From NCBI RefSeq assembly GCF_002995745.1, contig NZ_PVXQ01000015.1, positions 1-64,000 of the forward strand: a DNA stretch of 64,000 bases. The letters are read 5' to 3'. The notes below the pieces were generated by a model. The model made no database searches. It saw nothing but the letters and a program-made list of their open reading frames with translations, and had not been told where the DNA came from. This DNA is from Clostridium vincentii (GTDB lineage Bacteria > Bacillota > Clostridia > Clostridiales > Clostridiaceae). This document shows, one piece after another, positions 7,030 through 14,778 of the stretch; within the stretch, counting starts at the first letter, position 1; every line of letters begins with the position of its first letter. Made by a program: the position numbers and the translations under genes.

Positions 7030-7506
7030 TCAAAAGGTGAAGATTACCGCACCCATTTTCTCTAATTTATCTTTCATCTTTTTGAACTTGCCATAATTTC
7101 CAATACCAATAAGCGATTCATTAAATAAAATCTTATATTGCTTCGTTATTCCATCAAGAGCTGAAGCACCTACACAGTAATTACCATCTACACCAACTAA
7201 CTCAAGTTCGCTTGCATTTATCTTTTGTAAATACTCCATTAACTGTTTATTAGAAAAACAACTTGCCTTTCTTTTTTCAAACACGTTATTAGATATGACC
7301 GAAAGTCCATCAACTAACCTTTTTGGCTTTCTTCCAAATTCCCAAAAGAATCTATTTACAATATAAATCACTGATTCATTAGGATATTCTAAAAATTTTT
7401 CATTGATAGACTCTATCAGTTCCTTAGTCTTATAAGGATATATTTTTACATTCCTAGAATCCCCTACATAGTCTTCCTGCATATCTATAACTAATAAACA
7501 TTTCAT
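7030..7506 (-). CDS. Isochorismatase-like cysteine hydrolase
   Basis: 158 residues of the isochorismatase-like (CSHase) superfamily. The catalytic triad is visible: Asp in LLVIDMQEDY (D8), a Lys in KRKASCF, and the nucleophilic Cys in GVDGNYCVGAS. Members hydrolyse small amides or esters such as nicotinamide, N-carbamoyl compounds or isochorismate; the substrate here is unknown. A broken paralogue sits at 12379-12911. The ATG follows GAGGTG, seven bases away. The 3' side carries copy 2 of the 46-nt repeat. Confidence 0.75.
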   Translation of the reverse strand: MKCLLVIDMQEDYVGDSRNVKIYPYKTKELIESINEKFLEYPNESVIYIVNRFFWEFGRKPKRLVDGLSVISNNVFEKRKASCFSNKQLMEYLQKINASELELVGVDGNYCVGASALDGITKQYKILFNESLIGIGNYGKFKKMKDKLEKMGAVIFTF

Positions 7507-7522
7507 TAAATCACCTCGTTAA

Positions 7523-7568
7523 AAATTACTATTTTTATTACTCAACCTTAAATTGGAATTTAGCTTTT
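7523..7568 (-). repeat. 46-nt stop-codon-abutting repeat, copy 3
   Basis: Nearly identical to 5911-5956. The upstream gene's stop codon (TAA at 7560-7562) lies in AGCTAAATTCCAATTTAAGG, exactly as at the VOC gene, although the coding sequences before it are unrelated. Confidence 0.65.
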
Positions 7569-7760
7569 ACTATTCTTTAATATTTTTACAGAACTATATA
7601 CAAGTACAGGAAGAGCAACAATCGTTATAACACCCACTACCCTTACTAATATATCTGGTAATTCAATCCCAAGAAGTGAAGAAAAAGCATTTATAATAGT
7701 TGCAATTCCAATAATGAATAAACTGATTCCCCACATTGTTCTATTTCTCTTATTATTCAT
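7560..7760 (-). CDS. 66-aa two-helix membrane protein
   Basis: A tiny membrane protein: MNNKRNRTMWG, a first helix (about 12-28), a short loop LLGIELPDILVR, and a second helix (about 37-58), then a basic tail ILKNSKS. No family is recognised. It has a GGAGGTAGG ribosome site. The 360 bases upstream of it (7761-8120) contain a 24-bp hairpin at 7977-8031 and no gene I can support. Confidence 0.55.
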   Translation of the reverse strand: MNNKRNRTMWGISLFIIGIATIINAFSSLLGIELPDILVRVVGVITIVALPVLVYSSVKILKNSKS

Positions 7761-7976
7761 TTAAACCTACCTCCAAATTACTATGTATCTTTTGGTTAAT
7801 TATAGCATATTTTGCAAATACCGTATCGTTCAATTTCCGAAGAACATTGTCGTCCTTTACACATATTCCATATTAATAATATACTTGTTGTACAAGCCTG
7901 CATTATTACAACGGGTTCACTTTAGAGGTGCAAAGTAAATAGCATAAGTATTGTCAACTAAATTAAAACCAAAATT

Positions 7977-8031
7977 TAAGTATAAAAACATCTCACATCA
8001 ATTCCTATGATGTGAGATGTTTTTATACTTA
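7977..8031. terminator. Perfect 24-bp stem-loop
   Basis: The arm TAAGTATAAAAACATCTCAC starting at 7977 and running to 8000 is exactly complementary to 8008-8031, with a 7-base loop. It can terminate transcription of the GNAT-YoaP gene, but lacks a simple T-run and is longer than most terminators here. It may belong to the junction structures. Confidence 0.5.
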
Positions 8032-8120
8032 TTTAGAATTTTATTTATTAGAGATCTCGTTGCTTTCAGGTTAATACGCACTTAATGAATAATATGCCTT
8101 AAAGAACCAAAAGATTAGGC

Positions 8121-8879
8121 TCAATTTGTTGATTTTTCAAGCATTTTTTTCAAATATCCTTCATTCAGCAAATGCACTGTTTCAAATTCACCTTTATAAA
8201 ACACAGCCCAGTTATTAAACACACAAGGAAGTCTCTTTGATTTCTCTAAACTGTCAACTGCTATTAACTCAATAGGAATGTCATTTGTCTTGCAATATGC
8301 TTCAATTTGTTTTATGCAATTCGGTATATACGGGCACTGTAAACCATAGTAGATAGTTAGAGTTTCACTATCTATTCTCTGTGTTTTTGCAGTTGGTGCA
8401 AACTGTGGTTTTGAGCCATCAAAAGATAACGCTAAAAGCTCATACTCGCCATCAATGGTATCTACCGTTTCAAATCCAAATTTTTGCATAAACTTTTTCT
8501 CTGCGAGAAAAGGTTTTTTCTTCTTAGCGCTAATAATGCAAACACCTGCCTTGCTTTGCTTTTTTGCGTCTGCTATACAATAATTAAGTAATTCTTTGCC
8601 ATAGCCCTTTCTTTTGAAACTTCCCGAAACCCAAAGACAATAGATATATATATAATTATCACCAACAATAGGCACCCAAGCTTTTTCAAGCAGTGTATAT
8701 TCAATAAATACCTTGCCCTTTTCATTGAGTTTCCTAAAAACATGGCCTTCCGCTATTCTATCTGCAATCCATGCTTTTTTTACATCAACACCATATTGAT
8801 GTTTTTTATCGGCAATAGCACAGCACAAATGTTCACTTGAAATATTGTCTGCGGTTAAATTTATAAAATCATTTTCCAC
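8121..8879 (-). CDS. GNAT acetyltransferase with C-terminal YoaP-like domain
   Basis: 252 residues. The N-terminal 150 are an acetyl-CoA-dependent GNAT domain; the motif A region is VSGSFKRKGYGKELLNYC (R/Q-x-x-G-x-G/A type) and a motif B Cys/Ser stretch follows. Residues about 165-250 match the YoaP-like domain, a thioredoxin-like fold (LTIYYGLQCPYIPNCIKQIEAY with a CxxxxxC pair). This GNAT-YoaP pairing is known in Firmicutes, of unknown substrate. The gene looks more GC-rich and uses GCG/GCC codons more than its neighbours, hinting at separate acquisition. Confidence 0.8.
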   Translation of the reverse strand: MENDFINLTADNISSEHLCCAIADKKHQYGVDVKKAWIADRIAEGHVFRKLNEKGKVFIEYTLLEKAWVPIVGDNYIYIYCLWVSGSFKRKGYGKELLNYCIADAKKQSKAGVCIISAKKKKPFLAEKKFMQKFGFETVDTIDGEYELLALSFDGSKPQFAPTAKTQRIDSETLTIYYGLQCPYIPNCIKQIEAYCKTNDIPIELIAVDSLEKSKRLPCVFNNWAVFYKGEFETVHLLNEGYLKKMLEKSTN

Positions 8880-8969
8880 CGTTTCATCCTCCTGTTATAT
8901 AAAATAGTCTTCGCACCACCATAAATTACTGTTGCGACACAAAACATTTATTTACCACTAATCCTATTA

Positions 8970-9503
8970 TTAGTTTTCAAGTATATATAAATAACCATTT
9001 TTTATTCTCTTAGGTATATCACCATTAAAGCCTAGTAACTTTAGCTCTTTAACTAAAGTTAGTAAAAAAAATCCATGAGATACTATAAGTATACTTTCTA
9101 ATTTATTAATATCTATCTGCTGCAAAAATGCTTTTGCCCTTTCCTTTGTATCATTTATTGTTTCTAATTGCGATTTATGATTTATTTCCCATGCAACCCT
9201 TGATAAAATACTCCATATAACACTTGGTATTTTAAACTTTAATTTCCACATTGGATACATTTCAACTTCTCTTAACAATTCAGTCCTTTGTAAATTCTTA
9301 TTATAAATACTCTCTGCGGTCTTAATAGCTCTTGTTAAATCACTGCAATAACATCTATCCCATTCATCACTGTTTATGTTGGTATCATTATATATTACAG
9401 TGGCATTATCATAACTAGTAACAAATTCATTAAAATCATTATGATTCATTAATTTCTTAGGTTTAAAATCAACTTTAAAATGCCTAACTATTCCTATCTT
9501 CAT
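8970..9503 (-). CDS. Histidine phosphatase superfamily protein
   Basis: 177 residues from the ATG at 9503; an ATG at 9515 is in frame but lies within the GGAGGAG ribosome site. The phosphatase core is visible: IGIVRHF in place of the usual RHG, a second active-site SHG (ILIVSHGFFLL), and CSDLTRAIKTAESI. These enzymes form a phospho-His intermediate and act on sugar phosphates, nucleotides or phosphoproteins. RHF rather than RHG occurs in some clostridial members, so activity is likely but untested. Its 3' flank carries TTGCGAC (8932-8938). Confidence 0.75.
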   Translation of the reverse strand: MKIGIVRHFKVDFKPKKLMNHNDFNEFVTSYDNATVIYNDTNINSDEWDRCYCSDLTRAIKTAESIYNKNLQRTELLREVEMYPMWKLKFKIPSVIWSILSRVAWEINHKSQLETINDTKERAKAFLQQIDINKLESILIVSHGFFLLTLVKELKLLGFNGDIPKRIKNGYLYILEN

Positions 9504-9593
9504 TTTCTCCTCCATTAAACTTCATTAAGTATATATATAATTATAGTTATTTGGTAATTGTTTACAAAATATTATTCTGGTAATAGCTCTTTA

Positions 9594-10727
9594 TTAATCA
9601 TCAGAATAATTACTTGTTTGATTTAAAATGTCCTCTGTCATAATACTAATAAATTTTTCAGGTTCTTCAAAAAGTGGACTATGGGCAGAATTTTTAAAGG
9701 TATAAAAACCTTTAATTGGAGCATCTAAGCTTTCATAATACTTCTTTGATAAAGAATAGTTTACTGTATAATCATATCCACCGCTAATAAAATAAACTGG
9801 AATATTTATCTTAGGAATCTTAGACGTTAAATCTATTGCTAGCATTTCACTAGATAAGTTACTATTCTTATTTAAATTAGCCTTACCTCTCCATATATTT
9901 ATTTTTTCACTTAAAGTATATCCCTGACACTGCATTACTGGAAAGAAAATTCCTGTAATGACAGATTTCATATTTCTCATAGTACCAATACCAGCTTTAT
10001 GCATTGCTTCATCTCTCAAAGAAGAAGCAAAAAATGAATATACTACCTTTTCTGATTCCATTACAGGAAATTTTTCTAACTTTGATACCATTGATAAATT
10101 GTTATTTTCTTTATAAAAGTCTATCATATATTGGTAAGCTAACTTTTCAGATTCAATCATATTTACGACTTGCCCAATGCCAATATAAGCATGATATAAT
10201 TCGGGGTTACTTGCAGATACTTGAATTCCAAGAAAGCTTCCCCATGAATGCCCCATAAGATAAATTTTATCTTGATTAAAACGCTGGCGTATATAATTAG
10301 TCACTTGTATAGTATCATTCAATAATTGCTTTAATGTTATAGAAGCATTACAAACGCTAGTATTATAAGATAATCCTACCCCCCTCTGCTCCCAATAGCA
10401 CACAATAAAGTGTTCCTCAAGATCTTTAGAATATTTCTCTGCAAGAAAATACTCAGGCATTCCTGGCCCACCATGAATAAATAATAACACAGGATTTTTA
10501 ACACTCTTTCCTTTAATAAACATTCCCTGTTTGACACCATTAATATTAATAAATATTTTTTCAGAAATACTCTCTTCAATAACCTCATTATTTTCATCTA
10601 AAAAAGGTTGTATAGTACCAGGACTTTCAAAATACAATACTAATGTACAAATAAATAAACAAACTACTACACTACCTATAACCATTCTCCCCTTTTCTAT
10701 AAATAATCCCCATTTGGTTTTTTTCAT
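9594..10727 (-). CDS. Membrane-anchored alpha/beta hydrolase (proline iminopeptidase-like)
   Basis: 377 residues. A single N-terminal helix (about 15-33) anchors the enzyme, with the catalytic part probably outside. From about residue 58 it is an alpha/beta hydrolase of the S33 type: oxyanion segment IHGGPGMPE, nucleophile elbow GHSWGS (S161), Asp in GGYDYTVNY and His in NSAHSPLF. The HGGPG motif is the hallmark of proline iminopeptidase-like hydrolases. The substrate may be a peptide or another ester or amide. It is a single-gene unit; about 290 bases separate it from the DUF3021 gene upstream. Confidence 0.8.
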   Translation of the reverse strand: MKKTKWGLFIEKGRMVIGSVVVCLFICTLVLYFESPGTIQPFLDENNEVIEESISEKIFININGVKQGMFIKGKSVKNPVLLFIHGGPGMPEYFLAEKYSKDLEEHFIVCYWEQRGVGLSYNTSVCNASITLKQLLNDTIQVTNYIRQRFNQDKIYLMGHSWGSFLGIQVSASNPELYHAYIGIGQVVNMIESEKLAYQYMIDFYKENNNLSMVSKLEKFPVMESEKVVYSFFASSLRDEAMHKAGIGTMRNMKSVITGIFFPVMQCQGYTLSEKINIWRGKANLNKNSNLSSEMLAIDLTSKIPKINIPVYFISGGYDYTVNYSLSKKYYESLDAPIKGFYTFKNSAHSPLFEEPEKFISIMTEDILNQTSNYSDD

Positions 10728-10897
10728 TTTTTAATCCCCAACTAATAAATAAATTCGATTCCACAAAAATTAACACCTTATAAAACCTATATATATCTAT
10801 TTTCTAACATATATTGTTATAACATATTTTTACATTTTTAATCTTGTTTTATTTATTACTTATAATCATTATTTTAACCCTTGGATTCTTGTTTTTT

Positions 10898-10949
10898 AAA
10901 CCTCATTTACTTGTGATATGGTTCTCCGTATCGGTTGCAAATGAGGTTT
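10898..10949. repeat. 52-nt nested stem-loop (repeat C, full copy)
   Basis: AAACCTCATTT (10898-10908) pairs with AAATGAGGTTT (10939-10949) and an inner GATATGG pairs with CCGTATC. The left 27 bases recur exactly at 12274-12300. It lies about 70 bases after the DUF3021 gene in minus-strand sense. It could be a terminator, but the T-run is poor on that strand. Confidence 0.6.
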
Positions 10950-11016
10950 TTATTTTATATGTTAAACGTTTAAATTAATATATAACAATCACCATAATGA
11001 TTTTTCACTACCTTTA

Positions 11017-11490
11017 TTAACGACTTTCAATGTCATCATCTAAAGTTTTTTGATAAATCTTAAGATATTTCATATATTGATTAGATGTAATTATTTGATA
11101 GATATACCAAGCCACACTGTTCGAAATTGTAACAAATAAAAACCAAATAGTGCAGATTGCAAACAGTTCTAAACTTTTAAATGGACTGATTGAAGTTTTA
11201 CTAAAATAGAGTAATGTTAAAATATATAACCCTAATCCAACTATAATTATTCTATAAACTTGTGGCACCTTTATGGAAATAATGTCCGTAAAACATATGA
11301 TGATCCCCAATGTAAGAATACCAACATACCATAGTATTTGCTCAATAAACCCTATTGGGAATATCTTGAAACCGTAATAACTCTTATAAAAATATGCCAT
11401 CACCATAATCACACCTATTAAGGCAAATGAAAATATTAGTGTGCTTATTATTTCTTTCACCTTTTTTAAAATTTTCTCTTTTTTGCTCAT
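11017..11490 (-). CDS. DUF3021 membrane protein
   Basis: 157 residues from the ATG at 11490, behind GGGAG; the 5' longer frame would overlap the LytTR gene and has no ribosome site. Four hydrophobic segments (about 16-36, 49-66, 80-98, 112-130) match DUF3021, a four-helix membrane family that almost always follows a stand-alone LytTR regulator, as here. The pair is thought to be a membrane sensor or inhibitor plus regulator. The LytTR stop lies four bases before this start, so the genes are co-transcribed. Confidence 0.75.
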   Translation of the reverse strand: MSKKEKILKKVKEIISTLIFSFALIGVIMVMAYFYKSYYGFKIFPIGFIEQILWYVGILTLGIIICFTDIISIKVPQVYRIIIVGLGLYILTLLYFSKTSISPFKSLELFAICTIWFLFVTISNSVAWYIYQIITSNQYMKYLKIYQKTLDDDIESR

Positions 11491-11494
11491 AGAA

Positions 11495-11935
11495 TCACTC
11501 CCATCCAATTAATATTTTAAATTCTTTTATATTACGTCTAGATATAATAAGTTTTTCTTTGTTTTTAAGAGTTACCATAAGATTTCTATTTATCATTGGC
11601 ACTACTTTTCTAATATATTTCGTATTAACAATGGTACTCTTAGTGGCACGAAAGAAAGAAAAGCCTTTATATTTCAACTCTATCTCATATAATCTTAGCG
11701 GACATTCTAAAATCATTTCTTTTAGATATACAAATGTTCTTTTATCTACACTTTCAAAATAATAAACTTCATCTGGATCTACCATAATATTTTCTTCATT
11801 TGAAGTAACCCAAAGCTTATAATCCATATTTTCAACAAACCCTTTTATCTTCTTTATTTTTCCATTCTCTACTGAACAATAAATAACCACTTCATCCTCT
11901 TCAAATTCTTCCTGGTTCTTAACAGTTACTTTCAA
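11495..11935 (-). CDS. LytTR-domain transcriptional regulator
   Basis: 146 residues. The N-terminal 45 are a short variable segment; residues about 45-140 are a LytTR DNA-binding domain (DPDEVYYFESVDKRTFVYL, FFRATKSTIVNTKYIRKVVP, LMVTLKNKEKLIISRRNIKEFK). There is no receiver domain, so it is not a classical response regulator; control probably comes through the DUF3021 membrane protein encoded next. Family members often autoregulate. It starts behind a GAGGAGGGG site, close to a TCCCTAAC sequence shared with other junctions. Confidence 0.8.
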   Translation of the reverse strand: MKVTVKNQEEFEEDEVVIYCSVENGKIKKIKGFVENMDYKLWVTSNEENIMVDPDEVYYFESVDKRTFVYLKEMILECPLRLYEIELKYKGFSFFRATKSTIVNTKYIRKVVPMINRNLMVTLKNKEKLIISRRNIKEFKILIGWE

Positions 11936-12007
11936 TTCATCCCCTCCTCGTCCCTAACAATAGTTTAATTAGAATCAAAAATCAATACCTTAGTTCCATG
12001 TGGTCAA

Positions 12008-12110
12008 ATAGCTATTCTATCAGGCCAAAAAACACATTCCCTAAAGACGTATTCTTCTGCAATCTTACCCTCCAATGATATATTCCCATTATTATGACAC
12101 CTCCGGATCA
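12008..12110 (-). pseudogene. Possible short coding remnant
   Basis: In minus-strand sense a frame reads HNNGNISLEGKIAEEY then VFRECVFWPDRIAI and a stop. It has protein-like composition but no complete start; a neighbouring frame has GGAGG plus ATG and only 18 codons. It may be the 3' end of a lost gene. I cannot name a family. The surrounding 11936-12378 interval holds this, the hairpin at 12180-12219 and repeat C. Confidence 0.25.
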
Positions 12111-12179
12111 AACCTTATACGAATTATTATTATAAATTTCATCCAATCTTTTATTTAGGCATCATAAAATAAACATATA

Positions 12180-12300
12180 AAAATCCATGTCCAATCTATC
12201 TCTAGATCGGCGTGGTTTTGACTAGTGGAGGCGAAACACACCTAACCACTGTTTTACCATCCAAATTTAGTAAAAACCTCATTTACTTGTGATATGGTTC
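12180..12300. repeat. Junction block: imperfect hairpins, CCTAAC core and half copy of repeat C
   Basis: 12180-12219 folds as AAAATCCATG/CGTGGTTTT with an inner CCAATCTA/TAGATCGG stem. AGTGG/CCACT then brackets a loop whose minus-strand sense is GTTAGGTGTG (GTTRRRY type, 12235-12246). 12274-12300 is an exact 27-base copy of the left half of the hairpin at 10898. Together this resembles a recombination-site structure more than a terminator. Confidence 0.5.
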
Positions 12301-12378
12301 AGCATTCATAATTCTAATTCTTCAATTACTTAATGCGCCCTAGCCTCCCAGTGTGACTCAATTTACAAATATTGTTCA

Positions 12379-12911
12379 TTAATTTATTAATCTTTCTATT
12401 GTATTATCTATTCCTTCTACAACACCAAATCTACCGTTAAATATCTTAAAGTTATAATACTCATATAAATCCTTTGCTAATATATTTCCATTATTAAATG
12501 TTGTATTTGTTTTCTCTGGAATAATTACCTTATACCCATACTCAAAAGCAATTTTACAAGTAGTATCAAAACAATATTCTGTTTGCATACCTGTGATTAT
12601 TAACTGATTTATACCTTTATTATCTAGATACTCTCTTAAACTTGTCTCCTTAAAAGCAGAATTATAATTTTTACATATTATCTTTTCAGTTGCGGTTGGA
12701 CTTATTTCTTCATAAATATTCCATCCATATGAATTTAGTTCTAATTCGCCACCGATTTTATCAGTATGTTGAATATAAATTATCTCTACATTTTTTCTCT
12801 ACATTTTTCAATTAATCTTTTTATATTACTTATAACTTCTTCTATTGCGAAAGGTTTTGCTAATACTAATGCATTTTGAACATCTACAACTAAAAGTGCT
12901 ATATTTCCCAT
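12379..12911 (-). pseudogene. Frameshifted isochorismatase-like cysteine hydrolase
   Basis: The gene starts with ATG at 12911 behind AAAGGAG and reads GNIALLVVDVQNALV (catalytic Asp in VVDVQ). It runs to REKM and stops near 12787 just after a six-A run at 12791-12796. One base more would restore REKNVEIIYIQHTDKIGGE and continue in frame to the catalytic Cys in GMQTEYCFDTT and to the stop at 12379. So a single-base deletion in a homopolymer has split a roughly 178-codon gene. It may be a true inactivation or a sequencing error. Only the 3' 69 codons survive as a clean frame. Confidence 0.75.
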
Positions 12912-12965
12912 CTCTCTGTCTCCTTTATATAAATTTATCTTAGTTTAAATATAAAATATCTAATT

Positions 12966-13097
12966 CTACAATTGTTTTAACTTAGAAAGGGATATCGGGC
13001 CATATTTCAATTGCCACAGAATTATTGATTTCCATTTTCCTTTAATTGTATCGTGCACTACTTCTAGAGGACATGTATACTCATCTCTTATCTTCAA
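12966..13097 (-). pseudogene. 5' fragment of an HxlR-family regulator
   Basis: Just after the CPBP gene (its stop at 13099-13101) a frame with a possible TTG start reads KIRDEYTCPLEVVHDTIKGK, then WKSIILWQLKYGPISLSKLK, and stops at 12966. This is the start of an HxlR winged-helix regulator (CPLE-V-HD-IKGKWK--ILW-L). Only about 43 of roughly 110 residues remain, without the recognition helix and wing, so it is not functional. Confidence 0.7.
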
Positions 13098-13098
13098 T

Positions 13099-13875
13099 TT
13101 ATATCACATCACACTCAAAATTCGTCTTTTTTTCTAAAAATAATTCTTTATTAAATATCACTACAAATAAACAAATTACTGTTAAAACAGCTACAAGTAC
13201 TGTAAATCCTTCCGCAGTTAACCTTCCTCTTAGGAGAAACTGATTAGTTGTATTTATTGATACATGCCAAATTGTCGTACATAATAAATTCCCATCTGTT
13301 TTGTAATATACCCATGTCATTAAAATAGATAGTTCCATTGCTGACACTATAAATATTAGAAATCCAAATATGCCAAGATTAAAAGACATATGCCAAAATC
13401 CCCACAAGAAACCAACGATTAGTGTACTAATAAACGGAGTATATTTTGTTCCAAGAGTTGGTAGTAAAAATCCACGCCAGCCTATTTCTTCAAACATACA
13501 TCCAAATATTATGGCAACTATATTTACTATATAAAATGCAATTGACCCTTCCCATGGATGATATGAAAAACCCAATAAAGACAAAATTCCCGCAGTCAAA
13601 GCAACTGATGTTATTGATATTCCTAAGATCACCGGAACCCATTTTGAATTTCTTGCAGCAATAGAAAAAGACTTTTTAATTTTTATCCATATATCTCTAT
13701 TCTTCGTAATAATGCATATACTAATCACAGCCAACGTTGGTGCCAACTGTGGAAACGACACCGAATAGTAACTAGCATTACTTAAAACATTCTGCGGAAT
13801 AATCAATACACCACTAATTACAAGAACAAAAATGTAATATAAAACTGCTGGATACTTTTCAATCACCTTTTTCAT
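13099..13875 (-). CDS. CPBP family intramembrane metalloprotease
   Basis: 258 residues from the ATG at 13875 behind AAGGAG; a longer open frame to 14022 runs through a repeat and has no ribosome site. About seven hydrophobic segments are visible. The CPBP (Abi) motifs are present: EEIGWRGFLLP, FLWGFWHM and a late His (IWHVSINTT). These are Glu/His metal-dependent membrane proteases of the Rce1 type, in Firmicutes often linked to bacteriocin self-immunity. A second family member is at 17974-18819. No bacteriocin gene is recognised nearby. Confidence 0.8.
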   Translation of the reverse strand: MKKVIEKYPAVLYYIFVLVISGVLIIPQNVLSNASYYSVSFPQLAPTLAVISICIITKNRDIWIKIKKSFSIAARNSKWVPVILGISITSVALTAGILSLLGFSYHPWEGSIAFYIVNIVAIIFGCMFEEIGWRGFLLPTLGTKYTPFISTLIVGFLWGFWHMSFNLGIFGFLIFIVSAMELSILMTWVYYKTDGNLLCTTIWHVSINTTNQFLLRGRLTAEGFTVLVAVLTVICLFVVIFNKELFLEKKTNFECDVI

Positions 13876-13932
13876 GTCTATCTCCTTTATTATAAAATGT
13901 TTATTTTGATTGTTTCCTATTAACCCTATGAT

Positions 13933-13962
13933 AAGCCTGTCCCTTAAATAGGAATTAAACTT
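13933..13962. repeat. Second copy of the AAGCCTGTCCC repeat
   Basis: AAGCCTGTCCCTTAAATAGG begins a 30-nt block that differs by one base from 1882-1911, with similarity extending into TTTCTTTATGTCC. It lies in the leader between the CPBP start and the ATC-hydrolase gene. Confidence 0.6.
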
Positions 13963-14040
13963 TTCTTTATGTCCTAATTTACGAATAAAGTGAATCAAAT
14001 AGTTAACTTCAGATTGTATCACAAGCCCTATTCAAACATA

Positions 14041-14646
14041 TTAATTGTTTTTAAAATGAAAATCACAAAATCTCTTTCCTTCAGCAATTGTACCACTTCG
14101 TTCAAACTTAACCTTGGGCAAATAACCGCTAAATGTTGTTGTATCATTAGCACAAAAAACTGTACATAGTTCAGGGTGCCCGTACTGACTTGTAACTTCA
14201 AAATAAACACATCTTTTAATATTTAAATGAACCTCTTTATTATCATATCTGATCCATTCTGTTTCCCAACCTTCATTAGGATAATTTTTGTTCATAACCT
14301 TTTTACATCCTATCTTAAATAGATAATAAAAAAACGGTATTTTTCCCAGTATCTGATTTTTCTTTTTCATAATCATAGCGTACTTTTGTGTTTCTTCAAG
14401 TATATTTTTATAAGCATTTTCAGTTGAAAAACCATACTCAAGTAAAGACATATAATATGCAAGGGCAGGAAAAATATACTTAGTCATATGCCATTTTATC
14501 ACGTCACTGTTTCTATAATCTGCTTCAATTTTCATTTTCCGAAAATTTTCTTCTGCTTTATTGTATATACATAGACCTTTTTCATTTCCGTACTTTTGAG
14601 TACATATAGATTTCAAATCTTTGAAATTAGTATCGCTGTAATTCAT
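14041..14646 (-). CDS. ATC hydrolase family protein
   Basis: 201 residues resembling clostridial members of the L-2-amino-thiazoline-4-carboxylate hydrolase family: ADYRNSDVIKWHMTK near residue 43, a middle GWETEWIRYDN, the Cys-rich CVYFEVTSQYGHPELCTVFC with ND following, and the closing GTIAEGKRFCDFHF. The founding enzyme opens a thiazoline ring on the way to cysteine, but most members are untested and the real substrate is unknown. It starts behind AGAGGGATATTAAAT with a moderate ribosome site. Single-gene unit. Confidence 0.75.
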   Translation of the reverse strand: MNYSDTNFKDLKSICTQKYGNEKGLCIYNKAEENFRKMKIEADYRNSDVIKWHMTKYIFPALAYYMSLLEYGFSTENAYKNILEETQKYAMIMKKKNQILGKIPFFYYLFKIGCKKVMNKNYPNEGWETEWIRYDNKEVHLNIKRCVYFEVTSQYGHPELCTVFCANDTTTFSGYLPKVKFERSGTIAEGKRFCDFHFKNN

Positions 14647-14746
14647 TATTTAATATCCCTCTCTTAAAAAGTATTTTTAGACTAAAATATAATTTATAAA
14701 CATATTATTCTTAAATTGTGTCGCAATAATCTACGATTGTTCATTA

Positions 14747-14778
14747 ATTTACTAAATATTTTTCAATACTCTCAGCTT
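14747..14778. repeat. ATTTACTAAATATTTTTCAA repeat (copy 1)
   Basis: This block after the stop of the 14779 gene matches 19096-19128 (ATTTACTAGATATTCTTCAA...) at most positions. TTGTGTCGCAATAATC follows at about 14717-14732 and has a weaker partner near 19150. The two loci share the same two short motifs in the opposite order. Confidence 0.45.

Noticed and set aside
5911-7568. CRISPR-like array
   Set aside because: The three 46-nt repeats are separated by whole genes rather than 30-40 base spacers, and no cas gene is present.
10376-10597. 73-codon minus-strand frame within the alpha/beta hydrolase gene
   Set aside because: A shadow frame; the hydrolase frame carries the catalytic motifs at this position.
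14028-14210. 60-codon minus-strand frame
   Set aside because: It lies inside the ATC-hydrolase gene in another frame; the larger frame has family motifs throughout.
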